Assembly (NCBI GenBank): GCA_964607445.1
Contig: CAZSKN010000007.1
Location: 31,259-95,258 of the forward strand
DNA length: 64,000 nucleotides
DNA from: CALCKU01 sp964607445
GTDB lineage: Bacteria > Pseudomonadota > Alphaproteobacteria > Caulobacterales > Maricaulaceae
Direction: 5' to 3'
Numbering within the stretch: position 1 is the first letter of the stretch; every line of letters begins with the position of its first letter. Shown here one piece after another: positions 1 to 8,726 of this stretch. The notes beneath the pieces were generated by a model. The model had not been told where the DNA came from. It made no database searches and worked only from the letters and a program-made list of their open reading frames with translations. Position numbers and translations under genes: made by a program.

Positions 1-426
1 GGGCCGGAACTGGTTGTTTTGGGCAAGCAGGCCATTGATAATGATTACGGAGCTACCGGGTCCATGTTGGCGGCTTTGTTAGGGTGGCCGCAAGGCACAA
101 ATGCCAATTCGATTTCTAAAGACGGTGACACGCTGACAATTGTGCGTGAAGTTGATGGTGGTCTACAGACGGTCAAGGCCGAGCTTCCCGCGATTGTTAC
201 AACGGATTTGCGTTTGAACGAACCGCGCTATGCCAGCTTGCCCAATATTATGAAGGCCAAGAAAAAGCCTATAGATGCCAAAACACCCGGTGATTTTGGT
301 GTGGATACAGCCCCGAGGCTAAAGGTTTTAAAGGTTACAGAGCCAGATGCGCGCAAGGCGGGTATCAAGGTCGAAGACGTAGCCACATTGGTTGATAAAC
401 TTAAAAATGAAGCGGGAGTGATCTAA
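1..426 (+). CDS. etfB: Electron transfer flavoprotein beta subunit (5' partial)
   Basis: The C-terminal 141 residues of EtfB; the start lies before base 1. The reading frame is open from base 1 and carries the GKQAIDND motif near the start, a typical EtfB AMP-binding segment. EtfB pairs with EtfA to carry electrons from acyl-CoA and other flavin dehydrogenases to ETF:quinone oxidoreductase. Further family features are the DLRLNEPRYASLPNIMKAKK stretch (recognition loop region) and a Lys-rich tail. Its stop overlaps the start of etfA by one base (TAATG), which indicates coupled translation. Identity is secure; only the N-terminus is missing. Confidence 0.95.
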   Translation, partial: GPELVVLGKQAIDNDYGATGSMLAALLGWPQGTNANSISKDGDTLTIVREVDGGLQTVKAELPAIVTTDLRLNEPRYASLPNIMKAKKKPIDAKTPGDFGVDTAPRLKVLKVTEPDARKAGIKVEDVATLVDKLKNEAGVI

Positions 427-1355
427 TGGCTATTCTTGTTGTAGCAGAACACGATAATTCAAATGTTAAGGACGCCACGCATAAAACCGTGACGGCGGCA
501 GCCGCTATGGGCGGTGATGTGGATGTGTTGGTCGCGGGTAAAGGTGTCAAAGACGTGGCTGCACAAGCCGCGAAAATTGCCGGCGTGCGCAAAGTGATTG
601 TGTGCGATCATGTCAGCCTGACCCGTCAATTAGCCGAGAGTATGGAAACGGTTATCGTGCCATTGATGAGCGGATATGATGCTGTGCTGGCACCTGATAC
701 CACAACACATAAAAATTATATGCCGCGTGTGGCGGCGAAATTGGATGTGCAACAAATTAGTTCTATCACGGGTGTGGAGAATGCGGATACATTTATACGT
801 CCGATTTACGCGGGTAATGCTATGGCGACCGTGCAAAGCACTGATACCAAGAAATGCGTGACTGTGCGGACAACAGCTTTTGCGCCCGCAGATGAGGGTG
901 GTAGCGCCTCAGTGGAGACGATTGCGGATCCAAGCGGCCCGTTCAAAGCAGAATTTATCAGCGAGGAACTCTCTAAATCTGATCGTCCTGAATTGACGGC
1001 GGCCAAGATTGTGATTTCTGGTGGACGTGGTATGGGATCGGGTGAAAACTTTGCCCTGCTTGAAGGGATTGCCGATAAGCTCGGCGCGGCAATTGGCGCC
1101 TCTCGTGCGGCTGTCGATGCCGGCTTTGTTCCTAATGATTACCAAGTCGGCCAGACGGGTAAAGCCGTTGCGCCAGAACTTTATATTGCTGTTGGTATTT
1201 CGGGTGCGATCCAGCATTTAGCCGGTATGAAAGATAGTAAAATTATTGTCGCGATCAATAAAGACGAAGAAGCTCCGATTTTCCAAGTTGCGGATTACGG
1301 CCTTGTCGCTGATTTGTTTAAAGTCTTGCCAGAGCTTGAAGCTGCGCTCGGTTAG
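426..1355 (+). CDS. etfA: Electron transfer flavoprotein alpha subunit
   Basis: 309 residues, the usual EtfA length. EtfA supplies most of the FAD pocket of the soluble heterodimer that accepts electrons from beta-oxidation and amino acid dehydrogenases. The C-terminal FAD-binding domain is clear: GGRGMGSGEN near residue 199, then SRAAVDAGFVPNDYQVGQTG and the AVGISGAIQH segment, ending with DEEAPIFQVADYGLVADLF. The start codon overlaps the etfB stop. No convincing terminator follows. The gene order etfB-etfA is standard for Alphaproteobacteria. Confidence 0.97.
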   Translation: MAILVVAEHDNSNVKDATHKTVTAAAAMGGDVDVLVAGKGVKDVAAQAAKIAGVRKVIVCDHVSLTRQLAESMETVIVPLMSGYDAVLAPDTTTHKNYMPRVAAKLDVQQISSITGVENADTFIRPIYAGNAMATVQSTDTKKCVTVRTTAFAPADEGGSASVETIADPSGPFKAEFISEELSKSDRPELTAAKIVISGGRGMGSGENFALLEGIADKLGAAIGASRAAVDAGFVPNDYQVGQTGKAVAPELYIAVGISGAIQHLAGMKDSKIIVAINKDEEAPIFQVADYGLVADLFKVLPELEAALG

Positions 1356-1548
1356 GGCGCTTGGTTCGAGCTTGGGTTAAGCTTGGGGGTTTGGGACTTT
1401 AAGATTATAACGTCTCTACCCCGCTGCCATGACGATTGCCGTGTCCAGTGCCGTATCCATTGTTTTGTGTGAGCGAGGGCATTCACAAGGGCCGCATTAC
1501 TTATAGAGGTAGCGTTCTCAAATTTATGCCTCTCTATAGCCTGTGTCT

Positions 1549-2526
1549 CTAAATTTTGGCTTCTAGGCGTTGGTAGACCCAACTGGCTATTGCGAGATCT
1601 TGCGCGCCCAAACCTGTAAGATCAACAACGCATAGCTGTGGTTGTGTTATCCGATGTTTGGACGGTATGTCCAAGACGTGGCCCAATGTGACGGCTAAAT
1701 CTTTTTGTATCACACCCGCTTTTAAGGCGTGAGCGCATTCCCCGTGATGTCGGCATTGCGCCAGATCATCTACGACCACGCTATCGGCATTTGCCAGAAT
1801 AAGCGGATCAAGCTCGGTTTTGCCCGGACTATCAGACCCCAATGCGATAATATGGTGGTCCGCTCTGATATCAGCGGCCATAAGCAAGGGGGATGTGGAC
1901 GGGGTGGTAGTCACGATAATGTCAGCCTCTTGGCATAGGCGGGCCGGAGTCGAGGCGGTCTTTATATGCGAACAAATGCCGGTCAGACGCTTGGCGAGAG
2001 CCTCCGCCTTTTGAGGGTTACGTCCCCAAATGACAAGGCTTGAGATAGGATGGGTATCGAGGATCCAGCGCGCTTGTAACTCTGCTTGATGACCAGTTCC
2101 GATAATGCCCAGACGTTTAGGCCTTGGCTTTATATCGTCAAAAGCCAGACCGGCTGCCAAGACGCCGGCTGCGGCTGTGCGCGCAGAGGTCAAATGGCCT
2201 TCATCTTGAAACAGGGCGATAGGGTGTCCGGTCTCGGAAGACAAAAGCATAACAAGACCGTTGTTGACGGCCAGACCGTTTTGCGGATTATTATAAAACC
2301 CTGTAGCGACTTTGATACAAAAATAAGGATAGGCAGACGAGGTCGCGGTTTTGACATGGCAATCGCCCGAAATGATTTCGTCGGTTTCGGAAAACAACAT
2401 ATGTATGGGCGTGGGAAGGTTAATCTGGCCTTGGCTATGCGCGATAAATCCCGCTTTAACGGCCTCGATTATGGCTGCCTTATCTTCAAGAACGGGGCGT
2501 ATCTCTGCTAGGGTCACAAGACGCAT
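1549..2526 (-). CDS. Ornithine cyclodeaminase / mu-crystallin family dehydrogenase
   Basis: 325 residues. The family uses NAD(P)H and covers ornithine cyclodeaminase, alanine dehydrogenase, ketimine reductases and opine-type synthases; the exact substrate cannot be read from the sequence. Visible features are the substrate-side lysine in IKVATGF (about K72), TSARTAA with its conserved arginine (about R116), the Rossmann loop IIGTGHQA (about 141-148) and the dimer-end motif DLTGLGAQDLAIAS. Its ATG overlaps the stop of the upstream aminotransferase by one base, so the two are co-translated. It probably acts on an imine or amino acid from the same pathway as that aminotransferase. Confidence 0.88.
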   Translation of the reverse strand: MRLVTLAEIRPVLEDKAAIIEAVKAGFIAHSQGQINLPTPIHMLFSETDEIISGDCHVKTATSSAYPYFCIKVATGFYNNPQNGLAVNNGLVMLLSSETGHPIALFQDEGHLTSARTAAAGVLAAGLAFDDIKPRPKRLGIIGTGHQAELQARWILDTHPISSLVIWGRNPQKAEALAKRLTGICSHIKTASTPARLCQEADIIVTTTPSTSPLLMAADIRADHHIIALGSDSPGKTELDPLILANADSVVVDDLAQCRHHGECAHALKAGVIQKDLAVTLGHVLDIPSKHRITQPQLCVVDLTGLGAQDLAIASWVYQRLEAKI

Positions 2527-3662
2527 TAGGGCCTCAAAACATTATGCCGACGGATCATGAATTTATCGAGGGCGGCGATCCCGTCTTCAATGCCTGCGCG
2601 ACCAAAACCAATACGAAAATGGTCGGTCGGGGTCGCTATTAGATCGGAATGGTAGATAGAGGCGGGCAGAAGCAATACACCTTCTTGCTCGACAAGGTCT
2701 TGGCAAAAGGCCTCGACCCCGCCGCGTCCCAGAAATTTCGGATAGCCAATACAGCTCCCGTCCGGATGTTGCCAGTCAAACAGGTCAGGGTAGCGTGCGA
2801 AAAAAGCATCCAGTTTTTTGAGGTTACTCTGGATGAGGGCGCGGTTTTTCGACAGGATTTTTTCACTTACACCTAATGCGATGACCGCAAGGCGTTCGCT
2901 GGGGGCGGAATTACAAATAGAGAGATAATGCTTATAGCGCTCCAGCCTGCCCAATACCTCCTTATCTTGCGTGGCAATCCAGCCAATACGCAGGCCGGGC
3001 AGGCCGTAAGCTTTGGACATTACATTCAGAGATAGGCCCTTCTCATATACATCTGCGGCTTGGTCTATACGCTTTTTCGGGTCCAGTTCCATCAGGCGGT
3101 AAACCTCGTCACTAAACAGGTAAAGCCCGTGTTTGCGACACAGTTCTATCAGCGTTCGGTAATCACCATGCGGGATGATATGGCCGGTCGGATTATTAGG
3201 AAAACAGACCGAGACGAGTTTGGTATTGGGACGGATAGCGCGTGCAATGTCGTCGATATCCAAGTGCCAATGATGCGCTGCATCAAGGGCGACGCCGCTG
3301 ACCTCGCAAATATCAAGGGGCACAGTCTCGGCGGCTTGGTAATTCGGAACGACGACAATGGCGTGATCGTCTGGCGTCAGTAAAACACGCATCGCCGCAT
3401 AGACGCCTTCTTCGGCTCCGGAAAAACAAAGAATGTTGTCAGGCGCCATATGGTCATATGTTTGTGCTATGGCCTCGCGCAAATCGGGTGCGCCCCAGGT
3501 TTCGGTATATCCCAAATGCAGTGTATTGAGAGCGTCAAACGTATATCCGGCCATGTCGAGTAATTCTCCGACGCTCAGGCTTTGGGCATCTGACGCGGTC
3601 ATATGATGGCGCGCGCTGAACTCCCATTTGGAGAAATATGTTTCGAGGATAAAATTCCGCAT
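2526..3662 (-). CDS. PLP-dependent aminotransferase, class I/II fold
   Basis: 378 residues, fold type I. The PLP lysine lies in MSKAYGLPGLRIGW (about K217); PNNPTG (about 155-160), the SDEVY aspartate (about D185) and the arginine of GLRIGW (about R225) are all present. The N-terminus (EFSARHHMTASDAQSLSVGE) recalls the subgroup containing capreomycidine synthase, but that is only a similarity seen by eye. It is the first gene of a two-gene minus-strand operon, and its stop overlaps the start of the ornithine-cyclodeaminase-like gene. The pair suggests conversion or breakdown of a basic or non-standard amino acid. The substrate is not known. Confidence 0.88.
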   Translation of the reverse strand: MRNFILETYFSKWEFSARHHMTASDAQSLSVGELLDMAGYTFDALNTLHLGYTETWGAPDLREAIAQTYDHMAPDNILCFSGAEEGVYAAMRVLLTPDDHAIVVVPNYQAAETVPLDICEVSGVALDAAHHWHLDIDDIARAIRPNTKLVSVCFPNNPTGHIIPHGDYRTLIELCRKHGLYLFSDEVYRLMELDPKKRIDQAADVYEKGLSLNVMSKAYGLPGLRIGWIATQDKEVLGRLERYKHYLSICNSAPSERLAVIALGVSEKILSKNRALIQSNLKKLDAFFARYPDLFDWQHPDGSCIGYPKFLGRGGVEAFCQDLVEQEGVLLLPASIYHSDLIATPTDHFRIGFGRAGIEDGIAALDKFMIRRHNVLRP

Positions 3663-4101
3663 AAAGAGCCTGTGATATTAATTCAGACCAGTCTAAAACA
3701 TTTTCAGAGATGTGGATAATGAAAACCGTGACAGCGGCGGCTAATATGCAAATCCGCGTAAACCACAGGCCGCTGTTTAGCGGGTCATTAAAACTAAATC
3801 TAAAGACACTCGGCAAAGCCCGCCTGAGTGGCGGCAAGGTGCAATCAATATATTTTTCAAATCCAACTCTAGCGGGTCTGAGCGTGGCGCGGATTAGATG
3901 ATAGAGGGTGAGGCATCAGCTGGCTGTTTTGGCTCGCTCTGTCTGTTTATGCATGTGTTGCGGATACTGATCTCATAGCTCGCGGTAAAGACCAAGGGAT
4001 CGGCCGTAGCTCTGCCTATAGCGGATAATCTCCGTGCATTATGTGACAAACTCCCCTATGCTCAGTTTATATGATCGCGATTCGAAAGATGATATCTATT
4101 T
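3663..4101. other. Intergenic region between divergent aminotransferase and gyrB
   Basis: This 439-base region holds the promoters of the two divergent units. I see no credible protein, tRNA or terminator in it. Small open frames on both strands lack ribosome-binding sites and codon bias. A GATTC (CcrM-type GANTC) site lies at about 4079, close to the gyrB start. recF, often next to gyrB, is not here. Confidence 0.5.
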
Positions 4102-6537
4102 ATGTCTGATCCTGCCCCGCAACAGCCTGAATATGGCGCCGATAGTATTAAAGTCCTCAAAGGTCTTGATGCTGTGCGTAAACGACCCGGAATGTATATT
4201 GGCGATACGGATGACGGCTCTGGATTGCATCATATGGTCTATGAGGTCGTTGATAATTCTATTGACGAGAGCTTGGCGGGTCACGCGGACCGTGTCGTCG
4301 TGCGCCTGCATGCCGACGGGTCATGTTCGGTGCGTGATAATGGAAGAGGTATTCCTGTTGCCATTCACGAAGAAGAAGGAATTTCGGCGGCGGAAGTCAT
4401 CATGACCCAGCTTCATGCGGGCGGCAAATTTGACCAGAATAGCTATAAGGTTTCAGGCGGTTTGCACGGTGTGGGCGTCTCTGTTGTCAATGCATTGTCT
4501 GTGTCTTTACAGCTCTCAATCTGGCGGGATGGCAAGCGGCATTTTATGGAGTTCTCCCACGGTGAAAGCCTTGCGCCGCTCAAAGTGGTGGGCGATGCCC
4601 CCGAAGAGACGCGCCGCAATGGAGAGACGAAAATCCTCACAGGCACTGAAGTACGCTTTTTGCCCTCTGAAGAGACATTCACAATGGTGGAGTTTGACCG
4701 TGCTACATTAGAGCGGCGTTTACGAGAGCTGGCCTTTTTGAATTCTGGCGTGATGATTGTGCTGATTGATGAACGTCCTGAAGACGATATCGTTACGGAG
4801 CTATATTACGAAGGTGGTATTGAAGCCTTTGTTCGCCATTTGGATGCGAATAAACAAGCCCAATTGCAAACACCGATTGTGATTATGAAAGAGGTCGACG
4901 GTATTGGTGTCGAGGCCGCTTTGTGGTGGAATGATGGCTATCATGAAAATGTGCGCTGTTTTACCAATAATATCCCGCAACGTGATGGGGGTACGCATCT
5001 CGCCGGGTTTCGTGGGGCTTTGACCCGTACGATCAATAAATATGCAGCCTCTTCTGGCGCGGCGAAAAAAGAAAAAGTGTCGATTTCTGGTGATGATGCC
5101 CGCGAGGGTCTGACCTGTGTTCTTTCTGTAAAAGTGCCGGATCCGAAATTTTCCAGTCAGACCAAAGACAAGCTGGTTTCGTCCGAAGTGCGTCCAGTTG
5201 TTGAGAGTGCGATGGGGGAGGCCTTGAACGAATGGTTTGAGGAACATCCGGCAGAAGCCAAAACGATTATTTATAAAATTATTGAAGCCGCCGCCGCGCG
5301 CGAAGCCGCGCGCAAAGCTCGTGATCTGACGCGGCGTAAAGGGGCGCTGGATATTGCCTCTCTGCCCGGTAAATTGGCGGATTGCCAAGAGCGCGACCCC
5401 GCGCTTAGTGAAATCTTCATTGTGGAGGGAGATAGTGCGGGTGGCTCAGCCAAGCAAGCGCGAGACCGGCAAAATCAAGCTATCTTGCCGCTCAAGGGTA
5501 AAATTCTTAATGTTGAGCGCGCACGATTTGATCGCATGCTGTCGTCCCAAGAAATCGGAACTATGATTACGGCTCTAGGTACGGGGATTGGTCGGGACGA
5601 TTTCGACATTGAAAAACTGCGCTATCATAAAGTCGTCATTATGACCGATGCCGATGTGGACGGCGCGCATATCCGCACGCTTTTGCTAACATTTTTCTAC
5701 CGTCAAATGCCCGAACTTATTGATCGCGGCTATCTCTATATTGCGCAACCGCCGCTCTATAAGGTCGAACGCGGAAAGTCTGCACGCTATATTAAAGACC
5801 AAGACGAATTGGATGCCTATCTGATAGATGCAGGCGCGCAGGATGCGTCTTTGACATTGGCCAACGGGTCTGTGGTGGTTGGAGAAGACTTAAAACGCTT
5901 GGCGTCTGAGGCTTTGAACGCCCAACATCTTATTACCCGTATGAAACATAAGGCCGGGGATAGTATTATTGCCCAAGTGGCGATTGCCGGAGCTTTGGGG
6001 CAGGATGCCGGACAGGTCGAGATTGACGCGGCCGTGGCCCGCCTTGATAGGATTGCCGATGAAGGCGAAGAGGGATGGTCTGGACGTATAGATGATGATG
6101 GGGCCGTTGTGTTGGAACGTGAAGTGCGCGGTGTTATGGAACGCGTGGTGTTTCGGCCTGCCTTTAGGGACAGTGCGGATGCGCGCCGGCTCCATAAGCT
6201 GGCCCCGCAACTTATGGATACCTATTCGGGTGTTGCCATATTTAGGCGCGGCGATAGTGACCCTGTCGAGGTTTACGGGCCTGCGCAATTGTTCGAGGTG
6301 ATCGAGGCGGGTGGCAAAAAAGGTTTTAAAATTCAACGTTATAAGGGTTTGGGTGAAATGAACCCTGACCAGCTTTGGGAAACGACGCTGGATGCGAATG
6401 CGCGCTCTCTCTTGCAGGTTAAGGTCGAAGCGGCTGACGCCTCGGATGATCTCTTTACCAAGCTAATGGGGGATGTGGTGGAACCGCGCAGGGCGTTTAT
6501 TATTTCTAATGCGCTTGACGCGGATGTGGATACATAG
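4102..6537 (+). CDS. gyrB: DNA gyrase subunit B
   Basis: 811 residues, the normal length for alphaproteobacterial GyrB. It is the ATPase subunit that introduces negative supercoils together with GyrA. The GHKL ATPase domain shows VRKRPGMYIGD, the VDNSIDE box (about 50-56) and GLHGVGVSVVNAL. The TOPRIM domain shows VEGDSAGGSAKQ (catalytic Glu about 442), PLKGKILNVERA and the metal site MTDADVDGAHI (D516, D518, D520). QRYKGLGEMNPDQLW near the end is the GyrB signature. The gene stands alone, divergent from the aminotransferase operon, and its start follows a short AT-rich leader. Confidence 0.98.
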   Translation: MSDPAPQQPEYGADSIKVLKGLDAVRKRPGMYIGDTDDGSGLHHMVYEVVDNSIDESLAGHADRVVVRLHADGSCSVRDNGRGIPVAIHEEEGISAAEVIMTQLHAGGKFDQNSYKVSGGLHGVGVSVVNALSVSLQLSIWRDGKRHFMEFSHGESLAPLKVVGDAPEETRRNGETKILTGTEVRFLPSEETFTMVEFDRATLERRLRELAFLNSGVMIVLIDERPEDDIVTELYYEGGIEAFVRHLDANKQAQLQTPIVIMKEVDGIGVEAALWWNDGYHENVRCFTNNIPQRDGGTHLAGFRGALTRTINKYAASSGAAKKEKVSISGDDAREGLTCVLSVKVPDPKFSSQTKDKLVSSEVRPVVESAMGEALNEWFEEHPAEAKTIIYKIIEAAAAREAARKARDLTRRKGALDIASLPGKLADCQERDPALSEIFIVEGDSAGGSAKQARDRQNQAILPLKGKILNVERARFDRMLSSQEIGTMITALGTGIGRDDFDIEKLRYHKVVIMTDADVDGAHIRTLLLTFFYRQMPELIDRGYLYIAQPPLYKVERGKSARYIKDQDELDAYLIDAGAQDASLTLANGSVVVGEDLKRLASEALNAQHLITRMKHKAGDSIIAQVAIAGALGQDAGQVEIDAAVARLDRIADEGEEGWSGRIDDDGAVVLEREVRGVMERVVFRPAFRDSADARRLHKLAPQLMDTYSGVAIFRRGDSDPVEVYGPAQLFEVIEAGGKKGFKIQRYKGLGEMNPDQLWETTLDANARSLLQVKVEAADASDDLFTKLMGDVVEPRRAFIISNALDADVDT

Positions 6538-6705
6538 AGTTCAGCAGGCAGGTGGTCTTGCGAGCGGGCCTATTCATATTGATGTGTCTTTTGAATTTTG
6601 ATATCTGCGCCTGCCGACAAGATAATCCCGTCCATTAAGCCTCATAGCGCAAATTCATATAGGCATTACAGGGGCAAAACGGGCAGATATTTTGCCTTAT
6701 CGGCG

Positions 6706-7626
6706 TTATGAGCGGGGCTTGAAGGTCTGGAACAAGCGACCATCCATAACCAATAACCCCAGCCCGATGAGACCCATGCCGAAGGCTTGACCGGTGGAAA
6801 ATGTTTCGCCTAGAAATGTGACGCCCAGTAATATCGCCGACACAGGTATAAGGAATGTGACGAGAGCGGCATTGGTCGCGCCCGCCGAAGCAATCAGCCG
6901 GAAATATAAGAAATAAGCAATCACCGTGCTAAACAAGGCCAGTCCAACGATTGCGCCGATTACCTCGAACGATATAACGATCTCGGGCCAAGGGGCGTCG
7001 ACCATCAACATAAGCGGCAAGAGGATCAAACTCGCCGTTGTGACTTGTCCGGTTGCGATGACCAGCGGGGACAGCCCCCAGGTCTTAAACCGGCGGGAAT
7101 AGGCGCCTGCAAAGGCATAAGAGAGCGCCGCGCCCATAACCGCCAACTGCCCGAGTGTAGATGCTGATATCCCTTTTAAAGCCTCCGGCCCGATTAGTAC
7201 AATAGTGCCTAAAAGGCCGATAAAGACACCCATGAGTTTATGTTTGGTAATGCGTTCGTCTGCCAAAAGGGCGCCGGCAACCAGAACCGTGAAAAAGGGT
7301 GTAGTGGCATTGAAAATAGAAGCGAGCCCGGAACTAATCTGGGTTTGACCCCAAACAATAAGGCTAAAGGGTAAAGCGTTATTGAGTAGGCCGACAATAA
7401 AGAGAGCCGACCAGTGGCGGTAAGTCTTTGGCAGGGGGATTTTTAACATCAGAACAATCCCCCATAAGGCCAAAGCCGCCAATCCGACACGGACGGTAAC
7501 AATTGTGAACGGGGGTAAGTGTTTAACCAGAATTTCAATAAAGAAGAATGACCCGCCCCAAAGTATAGACAAGGCGACCAAATTGATAATGTCGGTCAGG
7601 CTCATTTGTTGATTAATATTATGCAT
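6706..7626 (-). CDS. EamA/DMT-superfamily membrane transporter
   Basis: 306 residues from the ATG at 7626; a TTG lies one codon upstream, and neither start has a clear Shine-Dalgarno sequence. Two tandem EamA halves give about ten hydrophobic helices: half one opens with LSILWGGSFFFIEILVKHLP, and half two ends with ILLGVTFLGETFSTGQAFG. Members export amino acids, metabolites or nucleotide-sugar-like compounds, and the substrate here is unknown. The gene is followed by a convergent region after gyrB. It is on the same strand as mscL but is separated from it by the mscL terminator, so it is probably transcribed separately. Confidence 0.88.
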   Translation of the reverse strand: MHNINQQMSLTDIINLVALSILWGGSFFFIEILVKHLPPFTIVTVRVGLAALALWGIVLMLKIPLPKTYRHWSALFIVGLLNNALPFSLIVWGQTQISSGLASIFNATTPFFTVLVAGALLADERITKHKLMGVFIGLLGTIVLIGPEALKGISASTLGQLAVMGAALSYAFAGAYSRRFKTWGLSPLVIATGQVTTASLILLPLMLMVDAPWPEIVISFEVIGAIVGLALFSTVIAYFLYFRLIASAGATNAALVTFLIPVSAILLGVTFLGETFSTGQAFGMGLIGLGLLVMDGRLFQTFKPRS

Positions 7627-7753
7627 CAAATGCTACTCTATAGCTTATTAAGCCGTCATGTCGCTAAAAGTCAGGCACGGCAATTAAAAAACGGGTCGGG
7701 TTTGCCATAGCTGTAAATGTGGGATCGAAGTCAGATAAAATTGGGTCAATCCC

Positions 7754-7781
7754 AAAAAAAAACCCGCTTATTCAAGCGGGC
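7754..7781 (-). terminator. Intrinsic terminator of mscL
   Basis: On the minus strand AGCCCGCTT and AAGCGGGT arms enclose a GAAT loop and are followed by nine consecutive T. It lies just downstream of the mscL stop codon. Confidence 0.9.
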
Positions 7782-7803
7782 TTTCTTAAATGTTTAAACA
7801 CGA

Positions 7804-8208
7804 TTATTTTTTCAAAAGATCACGAATTTCAGCAAGCAGGACTTCATTTGCTGGGGGAGCTGCAGGAGCTTCCTCTTCGGCTTTCTTGGTTTTATTCATA
7901 CCTCTGATGATCATAAACATGACAAATGCAACGATAATGAATGAAATCAAAGCTGTCAGGAAATCGCCAATATTTACGACGACCGCCTCTTTGACAACTT
8001 CGTCGCCATTCATAACGGCTTCACTCATAACATATTTCATTGATGCCAAATCAATTCCGCCCATCACCGGGCTGATAAGTGGCATAAACACGCCATCTAT
8101 GAAAGATTTGACGACTGTACCAAAAGCAGATCCCATAACAAAGCCAACAGCCATGTCAACGAGATTACCTTTCATGGCAAACTCTTTAAATTCGGAAACC
8201 ATTCCCAT
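7804..8208 (-). CDS. mscL: Large-conductance mechanosensitive channel MscL
   Basis: 134 residues from the ATG at 8206-8208, chosen because GGGGAGAAAATC precedes it; a longer frame upstream has no such site. MscL is a homopentameric inner-membrane emergency valve that opens under hypo-osmotic stress. The N-terminal amphipathic helix and first helix (MGMVSEFKEFAMKGN, then VDMAVGFVMGSAFGTVVKS) fit the family closely. A second helix (FLTALISFIIVAFVMFMIIR) is followed by a charged cytoplasmic tail with EEEAPAAP and a final coiled segment, AEIRDLLKK. It has its own strong terminator. Confidence 0.97.
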   Translation of the reverse strand: MGMVSEFKEFAMKGNLVDMAVGFVMGSAFGTVVKSFIDGVFMPLISPVMGGIDLASMKYVMSEAVMNGDEVVKEAVVVNIGDFLTALISFIIVAFVMFMIIRGMNKTKKAEEEAPAAPPANEVLLAEIRDLLKK

Positions 8209-8339
8209 GATTTTCTCCCCATAAGTTACTGTGCCGAATCCGGCAAAAACTCTTTGCCACACGCGAGATGGTGCGTCAATCGATCGCTGCTTAAGAGTTT
8301 TGGGGTGTTACGGGCTTAAAATGCAGGTTTTAAATGTCG

Positions 8340-8630
8340 TTAAGTTTTACGAGTCGCATCTATACGCGCCTTAAGCTCTTTTCCGGTCCGGAAAAAGGGT
8401 ACATGTTTTTCTGGAATAAAGACGTCTCCGCCGGTACGCGGATTACGACCAGCCCGGGCTTTGCGATGACGGGTTGAAAAGGCTCCAAAGCCCCGGAGTT
8501 CTACACGGGCTCCCTTTTCTAAAGTTTGCGTAACTGTTTCCAGTACAACTGAGACCACACGTTCAACATCACGTCGTGTCAAATGCGGATTTTCCTGATG
8601 GAGTGTATCAATAAGTTCGGAGCGTAACAT
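8340..8630 (-). CDS. ihfB: Integration host factor beta subunit (HU/IHF family)
   Basis: 96 residues from the ATG at 8628-8630; a TTG five codons upstream is less likely. IHF-beta pairs with IHF-alpha to bend DNA at specific sites in replication, transcription and recombination. The family pattern is clear: LRSELIDTL at the N-terminus, ARVELRGFGAFSTRHRKAR with the beta-arm sequence AGRNPRTG, and VPFFRTGKELKARI at the end. It lies downstream of rpsA, the usual order in Proteobacteria, but a strong terminator separates the two, so ihfB may need its own promoter or read-through. Confidence 0.94.
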   Translation of the reverse strand: MLRSELIDTLHQENPHLTRRDVERVVSVVLETVTQTLEKGARVELRGFGAFSTRHRKARAGRNPRTGGDVFIPEKHVPFFRTGKELKARIDATRKT

Positions 8631-8666
8631 ACCGCTATAAAGCAAATTCTAGGGCCTCTCGTCAAT

Positions 8667-8693
8667 AAAAAAGCCTCGCCAAAGGCGAGGCTT
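8667..8693 (-). terminator. Intrinsic terminator between rpsA and ihfB
   Basis: The perfect stem AAGCCTCGCC / GGCGAGGCTT has a three-base loop and, on the minus strand, runs into a T-rich tail. It ends the rpsA transcript about 35 bases after the stop codon and 40 bases before the ihfB start. Confidence 0.9.
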
Positions 8694-8726
8694 TTAAATC
8701 CGTGATAGCGGGCCTTTAATAACGGG

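Noticed and set aside
1352..1582. Small minus-strand frame between etfA and the dehydrogenase
   Set aside because: Composition and lack of start signals indicate a chance frame.
3535..3837. 100-codon minus-strand frame upstream of the aminotransferase
   Set aside because: It overlaps the start of the real gene in another frame, has no ribosome-binding site and no family features.
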